Source of the DNA: Natrialba chahannaoensis JCM 10990
GTDB taxonomy: Archaea; Halobacteriota; Halobacteria; Halobacteriales; Natrialbaceae
NCBI RefSeq assembly: GCF_000337135.1
Contig: NZ_AOIN01000008.1
Coordinates: 223,989-287,988, forward strand
Length of the DNA: 64,000 nucleotides
Direction of reading: 5' to 3'
This document shows positions 54,636 through 63,753 of the stretch, one piece after another. Each line of letters starts with the position of its first letter. Position 1 is the first letter of the stretch. A model generated the notes under the pieces. It saw only the letters and a list, made by a program, of their open reading frames with translations. It was not told the DNA's origin and did not search any database. The translations under genes were made by a program, and so were the position numbers.

Positions 54636-55193
54636 TCAGTCCTGACCGCCGGGGAACCGGTGGTACTCCATCCCCTGGTGTTTCATCTCGTTGTGTTTCT
54701 CCTCGAGGAACGAGTAGACTGTTCCGTGTGGAGCCCCATCGAGGAGCATCTCTGCGGCAGTTCGTGCGGCCTCGACCTCCGGCGGCGTCCCGATGAGCCC
54801 CAGCGTCGAACCGTAGATAACGACCGACGCACCCGAGAGCTCTTCCATAAGTTCACGGGTCCGGCCACCCTCACCGATGAGTCGGCCCTTCTGTCGCTTC
54901 ATGTCGTTCTTGTTCCGTGATGCGGCGTCGATATCGACGACATCGAACAGCATCATGTCGTCTTCGAGCAACTGGAGGGCATCTTCCGGCGGGAACCCGC
55001 GTCCGATTGCACGGACGATTTCGGGACCCTTCAGCCCGAGAACGGGGTCGCCAACCGTTTCGATGGCAACCGAGCCGTTCTCCGAGTCGATATCCAATCG
55101 CACTTCGGCCGCCGCCTCGATCTCACGCATCGTCTCGCCTCCCTCACCGATGAGAACTCCAATCCGGTCCTGCGGAATCTTCACGTGCTGCAT
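54636..55193 (-). CDS. KH-domain RNA-binding protein (Dim2/Pno1-like)
   Basis: A 185-residue RNA-binding protein with two KH-like domains. It begins MQHVKIPQDRIGVLIGEGGETMREIEAAAEVRLDIDSENG (the GxxG-type loop is IGEGGE), and the second domain has KGRLIGEGGRTRELMEELSGASVVIYGST. This is the archaeal homologue of Dim2/Pno1, which works in small-subunit rRNA maturation. The start at 55193 follows the family start; the frame is open 177 bases upstream but that extension is not similar. RIO1, another small-subunit maturation factor, is encoded nearby at 58 kb. Confidence 0.85.
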   Translation of the reverse strand: MQHVKIPQDRIGVLIGEGGETMREIEAAAEVRLDIDSENGSVAIETVGDPVLGLKGPEIVRAIGRGFPPEDALQLLEDDMMLFDVVDIDAASRNKNDMKRQKGRLIGEGGRTRELMEELSGASVVIYGSTLGLIGTPPEVEAARTAAEMLLDGAPHGTVYSFLEEKHNEMKHQGMEYHRFPGGQD

Positions 55194-55493
55194 ACACCCG
55201 GCTACTTGCTGCGTGAGGTTAAGGCCTTGGTCCATCGTCGACGTTCGGGACCACTGCCCACACCCCGACAACCGGCCCAGTATGGAGAACCAGTGAGCCA
55301 CTAAGCCGTTCGGGGTGACCAGCACCGGTTCAGCCATCGCAAGAAGATCGAAAACAGCATCGTCGATCACGAGACGCTATGCACTGCAACTGATGTCAGT
55401 ACGGATGGTGAGCTGTCAGGGTTCGGCCTCAGAACCGCAGTCCCAGCGCTATTCGAGCACCGCCCCCGCAGTACCGCAGCCGAACAGCCCTCG
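55194..55493. other. 300-base intergenic region
   Basis: Separates the KH-domain gene from the TrpRS gene, both on the minus strand. No credible gene is seen in either strand. A TTAA-type element about 25 bases upstream of the KH-domain start may be its TATA box. Confidence 0.5.
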
Positions 55494-56807
55494 CTACTCG
55501 AGTACCCGCGGGACGCCAGCCCGTTCCAGTGCCCGCCGGCGCTCGTCGGCCGTGAGTCGGTAGGACTCGAGTTCGTCCGAAATTGCCCCCAGCGCGTTGC
55601 GCCGACGCTGGTGGGCCGCCAGGAAGTCGGTGATACGCTCGATTGCGAGTTCCTTCAACTCGCCGCTGAGCAGGTCGCCCGCACGGTAGGCGTCGGCGAT
55701 GGACTCGAGTGTCGCGTCGTCCTTCTCGAAGAAGAATCGCAGGTACTGGAAGGGCACGTCGACCGTTGGATCGCCGCCGTGTTCGCGGTGCTTCTCGAGC
55801 GTGGCCCGGCCGCCGGTGTAGGCATGGGTGTGGATCGTCTCGGCGACGGTGTCGGAATCAGCCGTCAACTCGATTGACGGCGCGTCGCCGGAGGAACTCA
55901 TCTTTCCCGGCCCCGCCAGACTCGGGAGGAAGCGCCCGAGCAGCGCACCGGGTTTGTCGACGGGCAGCGCCTCCTTCGCGGCCACGTCACGACAGACGCG
56001 AACGTGCGGGTCCTGATCGATGGCGATGGGGACAATCGTGGGCTGTCGCCCGTCGACGAGCTGCGGAAGCAGGAGGTGCGTTGCCTGCACGGCAGGGTAG
56101 AACTGCAGGCCGACAGTGTCCTGCTCGCCGTAGACGGCCTCGACGGTGGCCGGCGTAAGGTGTTTCGCCAGGCGAACGGCAATCGGATAGACCACGTCCG
56201 CGTCGGCGGTGTCGACCACGATCCGGGTGCGTTCGGGGTCGAAGCCGACCGCGAGAACGTCCCGGAGGTTTTCGCGAGTGTGCTCACCGATGGACGCGAA
56301 CGACTGTTCTTTCGCGAGGAACTTCTCGTCGTCTGAGAGCGGGATGTAGACGGTTGCACCCGTTGCCTGCTGGAAGCGCTTCGCGAGGTACAGCGGCAGG
56401 ATGTGGCCGAGGTGCATCGGTCCCGATGGCCCCCTGCCGGTGACGACGGCGTGTGGCTGGCCGCTGTTGGCGGCGGCGAGGTAGTCCTCGAGATCCCGAC
56501 CCGCGTAGAACGTCCGCCGACGCAGTAGTGGGTGGTCGGGAAAGCGCTCGATCTGGTCGTCGGTGAGCGGGTCAGCACCGAAGCGCTCGAGTAGCTTGTC
56601 GTAGTCGACCTCACCAGTGACGGCGTAGGGCGTGACCGTAAAGTCGTCAGTGGGTGCGTTCTGGTCGGATGCTGCGTCTGGTTCTGCGTCGGCGGGCGGG
56701 TCACTGTCGGTGCTGGTTGTCGCGTCGGTTGGCTCGCTATCAGTACTGGCTGTGGTATCGGTCGGTTCGCTATCGGTCTGCTCTCTCTGATCGGGTGGTG
56801 TTGGCAT
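55494..56807 (-). CDS. trpS: Tryptophanyl-tRNA synthetase
   Basis: A 437-residue class I aminoacyl-tRNA synthetase. The HIGH signature appears as HLGHILPLYLAKRFQ, and the KMSKS signature as KMSSSGDAPSIEL. The core includes PSGPMHLGH and FYPAVQATHLLLPQLVDGRQPTIVPIAIDQDPHVRVCRDVA, the tryptophan-binding region. The N-terminal 60 residues are a low-complexity repeat of about 11 residues (TDSEPTDTTAS, TDSEPTDATTS) before the VTPYAVTGEVDY start of the domain. The start is the ATG at 56807; a longer frame is non-homologous. Haloarchaea often carry two trpS genes. Confidence 0.92.
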   Translation of the reverse strand: MPTPPDQREQTDSEPTDTTASTDSEPTDATTSTDSDPPADAEPDAASDQNAPTDDFTVTPYAVTGEVDYDKLLERFGADPLTDDQIERFPDHPLLRRRTFYAGRDLEDYLAAANSGQPHAVVTGRGPSGPMHLGHILPLYLAKRFQQATGATVYIPLSDDEKFLAKEQSFASIGEHTRENLRDVLAVGFDPERTRIVVDTADADVVYPIAVRLAKHLTPATVEAVYGEQDTVGLQFYPAVQATHLLLPQLVDGRQPTIVPIAIDQDPHVRVCRDVAAKEALPVDKPGALLGRFLPSLAGPGKMSSSGDAPSIELTADSDTVAETIHTHAYTGGRATLEKHREHGGDPTVDVPFQYLRFFFEKDDATLESIADAYRAGDLLSGELKELAIERITDFLAAHQRRRNALGAISDELESYRLTADERRRALERAGVPRVLE

Positions 56808-57061
56808 GTATTGCGTCGTGACTGTCTCGCAGGTGCTCGTCAGCAATCTGTACGAAACGAAAAACGGAGGGAGCACCCGCCACCGCGACCGCGGGTTAGG
56901 CCGCGTCGGCCGCGATAGCGACACTGTCCGCTCTCGAGAACGGCTGCCAGCGCCAGCGCCACTGCCACTCGAGAGCGGTCGCCATCACCACCCAGTAGCC
57001 ACCCGGGCTACCTAACAGTTTCTCCGCTCCCGATCACGGTCAGACGATTCAGGGAGTTCGA

Positions 57062-57934
57062 TCACGACCAGCACTCGAGTCGCCGCCACCCGCCGTCGGG
57101 AACCGAGAGCGGTTCATCGGAGCGGGTGTCGTCGGTCCACTCACCAGGATCGTGTTCGATTCGGTAGACAGCGTCGGCCGTGAGGAAGTAACCGGCGAAC
57201 CACTGGCCGTGGCTCTCCCAGACGGCCGCGTCGTTGTCGGCGTAGAGTAGCTTGTCGTCGTGTTCGGTCTCGATCAGGAAATTATCGAGGTACTCGCCGG
57301 CCTCGGTGAGTGCCTCGAGCGAGTCGGCGTCCGTGATCGACCGAGACTCACCGGTATCGGCGACGTGGTCGATTGCGTCGAGCAACGGCTCGGAGGTGGC
57401 GATCGGGTCCGCTGTCGTGGAGACGCGTTCGAGGTCGGACGAATCTTCGGATTCGGTGTCGTCTTTGTCGCTGTCCGCAGCAGACTCGTCGTCCTCGAAC
57501 GGCCGAATCGTTATGCCCCCATCCCAGCCGCGGCCGCTGAAGCTGATGGATGCATCGACTCGTGCCCGGTTGACCCCGTCTTCGTCCTCGTCCGTGACGC
57601 GCACCGCCTCGATGGAGACGGCCCCGCTGCGTGTCGCGTTGTCTGGTGCCGAGGCAGCGATCCAGTCCGATTCGAACGCGTCGACGAACGATTCGGCCGT
57701 CTCACGCGAGAGTTCCGTCGGCGGGTCGACGTCGGTCGCGGGACAATGGGCACTCGGTGCGTTTCGGGGTGGGTCTGGAAGGGGTTCTTTGGAGCCGACG
57801 GTCTCGCCGTTGTCGTTGTCGTCACCATCTCCGTCACCGGTCTCGTCACCATTGCCGTCACCACCGTCACTGGTGAAACAGCCAGCGACCGCGGTAGTGA
57901 GTCCAGCAGCAGCCAGCAGGCGGCGTCGGTGCAT
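57062..57934 (-). CDS. Secreted lipoprotein, unknown function
   Basis: A 290-residue lipoprotein beginning MHRRRLLAAAGLTTAVAGCFTS, with an RRR motif and lipobox VAGC, so it is probably Tat-exported and lipid-anchored. The next 40 residues are a Gly/Asp/Asn linker encoded by a hexanucleotide repeat. The mature domain contains ETAESFVDAFESDWIAASAP, RARVDASISFSGRGWDGG and TADAVYRIEHDPGEWTD. Related haloarchaeal lipoproteins exist but have no known function. A second ATG nine codons earlier is less signal-like. Confidence 0.7.
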   Translation of the reverse strand: MHRRRLLAAAGLTTAVAGCFTSDGGDGNGDETGDGDGDDNDNGETVGSKEPLPDPPRNAPSAHCPATDVDPPTELSRETAESFVDAFESDWIAASAPDNATRSGAVSIEAVRVTDEDEDGVNRARVDASISFSGRGWDGGITIRPFEDDESAADSDKDDTESEDSSDLERVSTTADPIATSEPLLDAIDHVADTGESRSITDADSLEALTEAGEYLDNFLIETEHDDKLLYADNDAAVWESHGQWFAGYFLTADAVYRIEHDPGEWTDDTRSDEPLSVPDGGWRRLECWS

Positions 57935-58021
57935 ACGAACACGCACACAGGGAGAAGACAAGTAGCTTCAGCAAGGTGAAACGTCTCTTTGAGGCAATTT
58001 GAGGGAACCGTCGGCTCCAGC

Positions 58022-58897
58022 TTAGTCTCGAGACGGATCCGGCTCCGGATCGGTGACGAACTCGAGTAACTCCTCGGAATCGGTGTCGAGTCCCTGCCGA
58101 GAGAAGAAGTTCGCGACGTTCTCACAGTCGCGTTCTAAGAAGTCGCGGCTGTTGGGATGGTGGACGGTGACGGCCTGTCCGAGGTCGATGACGACGAGTT
58201 GGCCCTCGTGGAAGACGACGTTGTATTCGCTCAGGTCGCCGTGGATGAGGCCAGCCGCGTAGAGGCGACGCATGTACTCGCGCATGACCTCGTAGGCGGT
58301 CTGGGGGTTCTCGATGTGGACCTCGCCAAGACGCTTTGCGCGGCCGTCCTCGTTGCCGATGTACTCCATGACGAGGACGTTTCGTTCGGTGGCGATCGGT
58401 TCGGGAACGCGAACGCCCGCCTTCTCGGCTCGCATGAGGTTCGCGTACTCCTTTTTCGTCCAGGCGAGGACGACGTCCTTCTTCTTGCCACCCAGGCCCT
58501 CGAAGCGTGGGTCGCCCTCGAGATAGTCGCGCATGTGCCGGAAGTTCGAGGCGTTGATCCGGTAGATCTTGACCGCGACCTCGCGCTCGTCGCCGAGCGC
58601 GTGATAGACGTTCGCCTCCTTGCCCGTCGAGAGCGGGCCGCCGAAGGCCTCGACGTAGCCATCCTGGACGAGTTTGTAGAGCGCGGCGAAGGTCGCGTCG
58701 TCGAACACCGACTGCTCGACCTTGAACTGATCCGCGTCCGTGATTCGCTCTTCGAACTGCTCGAACTCGCGGTCGCGCTTGCGGGCGATTCGGTCGGCCT
58801 CGGTGTCCGAAACGTCGATCTCCTCCCATTCGTCGCCAGGTGTGTCGGCCTCCTCGAGGTCGACCAAGCCGTACTCCGCGTCCGTTCCCTGTCCCAT
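58022..58897 (-). CDS. rio1: RIO1-type serine/threonine kinase
   Basis: A 291-residue atypical protein kinase required for small ribosomal subunit maturation. It has the RIO1 nucleotide-binding loop STGKEANVYHA, the ATP-binding lysine in VAVKIYRI, the catalytic loop HGDLSEYN and the metal-binding aspartate in IDLGQAVTVHHPNS. The N-terminal 45 residues are an acidic extension. The C-terminus ends VTDPEPDPSRD. The Dim2-like KH protein about 3 kb away belongs to the same pathway. Confidence 0.93.
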   Translation of the reverse strand: MGQGTDAEYGLVDLEEADTPGDEWEEIDVSDTEADRIARKRDREFEQFEERITDADQFKVEQSVFDDATFAALYKLVQDGYVEAFGGPLSTGKEANVYHALGDEREVAVKIYRINASNFRHMRDYLEGDPRFEGLGGKKKDVVLAWTKKEYANLMRAEKAGVRVPEPIATERNVLVMEYIGNEDGRAKRLGEVHIENPQTAYEVMREYMRRLYAAGLIHGDLSEYNVVFHEGQLVVIDLGQAVTVHHPNSRDFLERDCENVANFFSRQGLDTDSEELLEFVTDPEPDPSRD

Positions 58898-59045
58898 CTG
58901 TTCGCTTCTAAGACGTGGAGGTGGGTAAAGGACTGGGTATCCGTTGCCCGAGCGACGATTCTGATACGAACCACCCTACATACAGTAGCCCGATTGAATC
59001 GGTATGCCGGCCGCGTCTTTTTTCCCGTCGCAACGTAGAACCGGT

Positions 59046-59093
59046 ATGAGCCAGTTCACTGGCGGTCAGCCGACGACGGAGGGACAACCGTGA
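59046..59093 (+). other. Possible 15-residue leader ORF overlapping the ferredoxin start
   Basis: An ATG at 59046 encodes MSQFTGGQPTTEGQP and stops at TGA, which overlaps the GTG start of the ferredoxin gene at 59090 in a different frame. It could allow translational coupling, or be chance. No ribosome-binding evidence is visible. Confidence 0.3.
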
Positions 59094-59485
59094 CCAGCTA
59101 CGAGGTGGTACTCGAGCGCGCCGGCGCGCCGAACCACACGATCGAGGTCGACGAACGTGAGACGATACTCGAGGCGGCCCGCCGAGACGGTGTTCGACTC
59201 CCGGCGGACTGCCTGAAAGGGACGTGCACGACCTGTGTGGGGCGAGTGGCCGGGATCGAAGGCGAAGACGAAAGCGAAAGCGAAGGCGAAGGCAATGGCA
59301 AGACGACTGATTCCAGGCCGGACGCAGCGCTCGCCGTCGACTATCGACGGCCGCCGCAGGCGCTCGACGAACACGAGCGCGCCGACGGCTACGTGTTGCT
59401 GTGTATCGCACTGCCACGAGCCGACTGCCACATCGAGGTCGGACCACAGGTGCGTGCCGAAGTCGGTGACAGTCCCTGGCGGTAG
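59090..59485 (+). CDS. Plant-type [2Fe-2S] ferredoxin with low-complexity insert
   Basis: A 131-residue ferredoxin with a GTG start at 59090 (VTSYEVVLERAGAPNHTIEV). The cluster ligands are in CLKGTCTTC (C-x4-C-x2-C) and the final cysteine in VLLCIALPRADC. Between them, residues about 56-80 form a Glu/Ser/Gly-rich insert encoded by a hexanucleotide repeat, not seen in usual ferredoxins. Such proteins donate electrons to oxidoreductases in the cytoplasm. It sits between rio1 and the DNA ligase gene, neither clearly its partner. Confidence 0.82.
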   Translation: MTSYEVVLERAGAPNHTIEVDERETILEAARRDGVRLPADCLKGTCTTCVGRVAGIEGEDESESEGEGNGKTTDSRPDAALAVDYRRPPQALDEHERADGYVLLCIALPRADCHIEVGPQVRAEVGDSPWR

Positions 59486-59708
59486 GTCGCTGTACTCGAT
59501 CGCTACCTGTATGATCATCACCTCTGTCGTTACCGTACCAGCCCGGTAGCTGGGATATCGTGGTGCTGATGAAGCCGCTGGCACAGCATCGTCTGGCACA
59601 GCAGCCGGCATGTCGCTGGCGCACTGGCTGGAGCCAGAGCCAGCGGAGCCAGAACGAAAGCCACGACAGTAACGTTAACGGGGGCGCGTGGCAAGTTTCG
59701 GGCAACGA

Positions 59709-61808
59709 ATGTCTCTCGCCGACGAAAACACGGACGAGAACCCGTATCTTCGAGACCCGCCGACAGCGTTCGAGCCGCCAGCGCAGCTTTCCGAGGACGA
59801 CGCACGCGAACAGGTCGCACAGCTCCGCGAGGCAATCCGCGAACACGACCGCCGGTACTACGTCGAAAACGACCCGCTCATCGCCGACCGAACCTACGAC
59901 ACGCTGTTCGAGCGACTGCAGGTACTCGAGTCCACCTTCGATCTCAGCCACCCCGACAGTCCGACGAGGAGTGTCGGCGGCGAGCCGATCGAGGCCTTCG
60001 AGACGGTCGAACACGAGGCACCGATGCTCTCGATCGACCAGAGCGGCGAGGAGGCCGATGTTCGTGAGTTCGACGAGCGCGTCCGGCGCGAGGTCGGAGC
60101 GGTCGACTACGTTTGCGAACCCAAGTTCGACGGCGTCTCGATGGAGTTCGTCTACGAGGACGGCAGCCTCCAGCGTGCCGTCACCCGCGGCGACGGCCAC
60201 GAGGGCGACGACGTGACGCGAAACGCCCGGACCATCGGCTCGGTTCCCCAGAAGCTCCACGGCGACTATCCCGACTTCCTCGTGGTGCGCGGCGAGGTCT
60301 TCATGCCGAAAAGCGCCTTTCAGGAGTACAACCGCAAGCGGATCGAACGCGGCGAGGAACCCTTCGCCAACCCGCGCAACGCGACCGCCGGCACCATCCG
60401 ACAGCTCGACCCCGAAATCGTCGCCGAGCGCCCCCTCGACGTCTTCTACTTCGACGTGCTCGCAGCGAGCGAACTCGAGGACAGTCATCGTGAGGAACTC
60501 GAGCGCTTTCCTGAGTTCGGCCTGCGAGTGACGGACCACGTCGAGATTGTCGACGACATCGACGACGCCATCGCGTACCGCGACCGGATGCTCGAGGCTC
60601 GCGACGACCTGAACTACGAAATCGACGGCACTGTCATCAAGGTTGACGACCGCGACGCTCGCGAGGAACTCGGCCGAACGGCCAGACACGACCGCTACGC
60701 CTTCGCCTACAAGTTCCCCGCCCGTGCCGAAGTGACTCCGATTGCCGACGTGGCCGTCCAGATCGGTCGTACCGGTCGGGTAACGCCCGTCGCCCTGCTC
60801 GAGCCAGTCGACGTCGGCGGCGTGACCGTCTCGCGTGCGAGTTTGCACAACCCCGAGGAAATTGCCGAGAAAAACGTCGATATTGGCGACACGGTTCGCG
60901 TCCAGCGTGCGGGCGACGTGATCCCCTACGTCGAGGAGGTCATCGAGAAAGCGGCGGAGAACGAGCCCGAGAGCCACTACGAACTCCCCGATCACTGCCC
61001 GGTCTGTGACAGCGCTATCGAACGCGATGGACCGATGGCGTTCTGTACCGGCGGCCTGGCGTGTGACGCCCAGCTTCGCCGCTCCATCGAGTACTACGCG
61101 AGCGACGACGGCCTCGATCTGGAGGGCCTCGGCGAAAAGAGCGTCCACCAACTCGTCGACGCCGAACTCGTCGAGTCCATTGCCGACCTCTACGAACTCG
61201 AGCGCGAAGACCTGACCGCACTCGAGGGCTGGGGCGAAACGAGTGCCGAGAATCTCCTGACCGAGATCGAGGCCAGCCGCGAGCCACCACTGGCGGACTT
61301 CCTCTCGGCGCTTGGCATCCCCCACGTAGGACCGACGACGGCACGCGAACTCGCCCGCGAGTTCGGGACATTCGAGGCAGTCCGCGAGGCGGCCGAGGAC
61401 GACCCAGCGGCGCTCGAGGCCGTCGACGACGTGGGCAAGACAGTCGCGGAGACGATTCACGAGTTCTTCGCGAGCGAGGCGAACGCCGCAGCGGTGGCCG
61501 ACATTCTCGCTCACGTCTCGCCACAGGAGTCCGACCTAGAGTCCGGTGGCGACGAACTCGACGGGCTTACGTTCGTCTTTACGGGGTCGCTCGCCGACGT
61601 GACTCGCAGCGAGGCCCAGGAGACGGTTGAAGCCCACGGTGCGAATGCGACAGGAAGTGTATCTGGGAATACGGACTATCTCGTCGTCGGCGAGAATCCA
61701 GGTGCGACGAAGCGTGAGGATGCTGCGGCGAACGATGTGCCGATCATCGACGAGGGCGAGTTCCGTGATCTGCTGGCGGAGCGTGGGATCGACCTCGCGT
61801 CCCAATAG
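59709..61808 (+). CDS. ligA: NAD-dependent DNA ligase LigA
   Basis: A 699-residue bacterial-type DNA ligase that seals nicks using NAD+. The adenylation lysine is K139 in EPKFDG, with the N-terminal Ia domain (residues about 30-100) in front. It has an OB fold, a four-cysteine zinc finger (CPVCDS and CTGGLACDAQ), helix-hairpin-helix repeats and a C-terminal BRCT domain (LDGLTFVFTGSLADVTRSEAQ). The ATG at 59709 (MSLADENTD) was chosen over one seven codons upstream. Archaea normally use ATP ligases; this gene is known as a laterally acquired haloarchaeal addition. Confidence 0.95.
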   Translation: MSLADENTDENPYLRDPPTAFEPPAQLSEDDAREQVAQLREAIREHDRRYYVENDPLIADRTYDTLFERLQVLESTFDLSHPDSPTRSVGGEPIEAFETVEHEAPMLSIDQSGEEADVREFDERVRREVGAVDYVCEPKFDGVSMEFVYEDGSLQRAVTRGDGHEGDDVTRNARTIGSVPQKLHGDYPDFLVVRGEVFMPKSAFQEYNRKRIERGEEPFANPRNATAGTIRQLDPEIVAERPLDVFYFDVLAASELEDSHREELERFPEFGLRVTDHVEIVDDIDDAIAYRDRMLEARDDLNYEIDGTVIKVDDRDAREELGRTARHDRYAFAYKFPARAEVTPIADVAVQIGRTGRVTPVALLEPVDVGGVTVSRASLHNPEEIAEKNVDIGDTVRVQRAGDVIPYVEEVIEKAAENEPESHYELPDHCPVCDSAIERDGPMAFCTGGLACDAQLRRSIEYYASDDGLDLEGLGEKSVHQLVDAELVESIADLYELEREDLTALEGWGETSAENLLTEIEASREPPLADFLSALGIPHVGPTTARELAREFGTFEAVREAAEDDPAALEAVDDVGKTVAETIHEFFASEANAAAVADILAHVSPQESDLESGGDELDGLTFVFTGSLADVTRSEAQETVEAHGANATGSVSGNTDYLVVGENPGATKREDAAANDVPIIDEGEFRDLLAERGIDLASQ

Positions 61809-61879
61809 TGTGAATAGTTGGTTGCGGGTCTGGGACGGCAACCAGAACGCCGAAGCTGATCGGTGCACAACAGTACCGC

Positions 61880-62302
61880 ATGTACGAAACGCTTCTAGTT
61901 GGAGTGGATGGTAGTGATTTCGCACAGAAAGCGCTTGAACACGCTGTCGAACTGTCGCAAGCTGTTGGGGCAACCCTCCACGTCATCACGGTTGTCGATT
62001 CGACGGCGAACCCAATGCGGTTCAGCGTTACTGAAGTAGCTGAACTGAACCAGGCGAAGGCGACACTCATTGAAAGTGTTACAAACGCAACGAATAATGA
62101 CGACATCACGGCCGAGGTTCGTCGAGGCGATCCCACTGACGCCTTGCTGGAGTATGCTGCCGAGATTGATGCGGATTTGATTCTCGTTGGACAGAGTGGT
62201 GTCGGACAACTCGAAGCGACGATTTTTGGACGGACAACCGATCAACTGGCAGAACAGACACAGGTCCCACTGACTATCGTGCCGCTCTCGAACGGAGACT
62301 GA
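61880..62302 (+). CDS. Universal stress protein UspA family
   Basis: A 140-residue UspA-fold protein beginning MYETLLVGVDGSDFAQKALEHAVELSQAVGATLHVITVVDSTANP. The ATP-binding-type motif GQSGVGQLEATIFGRTTDQLAEQTQVPLTIV is near the C-terminus, in the ATP-binding subgroup pattern. Function is general stress tolerance. The gene begins 72 bases after the ligase stop and may be transcribed with it. A short GC-rich inverted repeat follows in the next intergenic space. Confidence 0.9.
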   Translation: MYETLLVGVDGSDFAQKALEHAVELSQAVGATLHVITVVDSTANPMRFSVTEVAELNQAKATLIESVTNATNNDDITAEVRRGDPTDALLEYAAEIDADLILVGQSGVGQLEATIFGRTTDQLAEQTQVPLTIVPLSNGD

Positions 62303-62378
62303 CCACACTGCTGGCTGTTGAATCCCACCCTACCAGTGTGGGGCCTGCAATTTAGTACCAAAGCGGTGTACAGACCCC

Positions 62379-62780
62379 ATGACTTCGATTCCCGATGATT
62401 GTCAGGACCTGTTCGAGAAGGAAACATTCGCCCACGTCGCCACGCTGTTGCCGGACGGTGCACCGCACGTGACACCGGTGTGGATCGACTACGACGCCGA
62501 CGCTGATCAGTTACTGGTGAACACTGAGCGGGACCGGCGTAAGGAAAAAAACGCCCGCAACGACGTTCGCGTGGCCGTGAGTATGACCGATCCCGACAAC
62601 CCGTATCGGATGCTCTCAGTGACCGGCACGGTTGATGAGGTGACGACGGAGAACGCTCGCGAACACATTGATGAACTCGCACGGCGGTATATGGACGTTG
62701 AGGAGTATCCGAATCCAATCGAGACCGAACGCGTCATTATATCAATCGAACCCAAGCGTGTGAGTCACTTCGACGGGTGA
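62379..62780 (+). CDS. PPOX-class pyridoxamine oxidase-like protein
   Basis: A 133-residue split beta-barrel protein of the PNPOx/F420 reductase group. It begins MTSIPDDCQDLFEKETFAHVATLLPDGAPHVTPVWIDYD, then VNTERDRRKEKNARNDVRVAVSMTDPDNPYR, typical of F420- or FMN-binding PPOX-class proteins that reduce unsaturated compounds. The cofactor is not certain; F420 is more likely in haloarchaea. It converges on the ABC permease gene at 62794, 13 bases apart. Confidence 0.85.
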   Translation: MTSIPDDCQDLFEKETFAHVATLLPDGAPHVTPVWIDYDADADQLLVNTERDRRKEKNARNDVRVAVSMTDPDNPYRMLSVTGTVDEVTTENAREHIDELARRYMDVEEYPNPIETERVIISIEPKRVSHFDG

Positions 62781-62793
62781 CGAGAAAGTCGCT

Positions 62794-63753
62794 CTACAGG
62801 TCGACTCGATCGAACCGGAAGAGCGCAATCGCGATCGGCACGACGATCCAGGCCAGCAGAATGACGAACGCGAACCAATCCTGCAGGTAGAACGGCACGC
62901 TGCCGAACGTGTTTTCGAGGATCTGCACGGTCTGCTGATCCATCTCGGGCATCGAGGTGGCGAGCGAGAGGACGTTCTGGTATGCCACTCCCGGGTCGAG
63001 ACTGTTGAAGAACAGCGCAACCTGCGCGGACGTCTCACCCTCCGGCAGGTAGCCCGAATTCATCAGCGTCATGAACGCGACGAGCATGGTGTCCCAGAGA
63101 ATGTAGAACAGGACGAAGATGCCGAACATCCCCGCACCAGCAATGGTCGTCGAGCGCGTCAGCGACGACACGGCGACGGCGATGCTCGTGTAGGCAAGGC
63201 CGTAGATGATCGACATTACGAGGAGCCCGCCGTAGTCGACGATATCGAAGCTCCCGAGCAGTGCGACGACGACGAGCGCTGCGAGCACGAAGCCGACGAT
63301 GAGCGACACCGAAAGCACGGCAGCCCGTCCAATGAGCTTCCCGAGGAGCACGTCCTTCCGGGAGTGGGGAAGCGAGAGCAGAATCTTGATGCTGCCCGAC
63401 TCACGCTCGCCGGCGATGGCCTTCCAGCCGAGGATCAGCGCGATCAGCGGGATGACCAGCCGCGTGATTCCGTTGACCATGGCCACGAGCGCCTCCGTCG
63501 TCTGTCCCTGCGCAGCGATATCATCACCGAAGTAGGAGATAGCGCCAGTCGTCGCGACCAGCAGGGTGAAAAAGAAGACGCTCAGCCCCCAGAACATCCA
63601 CGAGCGGATCGAGTCCCGGAAATCCTTCTTCGCGACCGCGCGGACGCTCGCCGGGTTGATCGAACTACTCGAAGAACCGCCTGCCGCTGCGTCGGCTCCG
63701 ACCTCGATTGTGGTCGCATCAGATCCAGTGCCGGACCCGATATCAGTGCTCAT
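62794..63753 (-). CDS. ABC-2 type exporter permease (NosY-like)
   Basis: A 319-residue permease with six predicted helices. The N-terminal 30 residues are a Gly/Ser/Ala low-complexity stretch. The core begins VRAVAKKDFRDSIRSWMFWGLSVFFFTLLVATTGAISYFGDD, with KAIAGERESGSIKILLSLPHSRKDVLLGKLIGR typical of the NosY / ABC-2 membrane family. It starts four bases inside the preceding ATPase gene (63750-63753 overlap), so the pair is a coupled exporter, perhaps for copper or lipid handling, but the substrate is unknown. Confidence 0.88.
   Translation of the reverse strand: MSTDIGSGTGSDATTIEVGADAAAGGSSSSSINPASVRAVAKKDFRDSIRSWMFWGLSVFFFTLLVATTGAISYFGDDIAAQGQTTEALVAMVNGITRLVIPLIALILGWKAIAGERESGSIKILLSLPHSRKDVLLGKLIGRAAVLSVSLIVGFVLAALVVVALLGSFDIVDYGGLLVMSIIYGLAYTSIAVAVSSLTRSTTIAGAGMFGIFVLFYILWDTMLVAFMTLMNSGYLPEGETSAQVALFFNSLDPGVAYQNVLSLATSMPEMDQQTVQILENTFGSVPFYLQDWFAFVILLAWIVVPIAIALFRFDRVDL

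Noticed and set aside
55194-55370. N-terminal extension of the KH-domain protein
   Set aside because: The frame is open, but KH-domain homologues start at MQHVKIPQDR and the extension has no recognisable domain; I kept the shorter start.
58908-61514. Very long open frame on the minus strand opposite the DNA ligase
   Set aside because: It runs antisense to a convincing LigA with intact motifs. GC-rich haloarchaeal DNA often gives long stop-free antisense frames, and the product has no recognisable domain.
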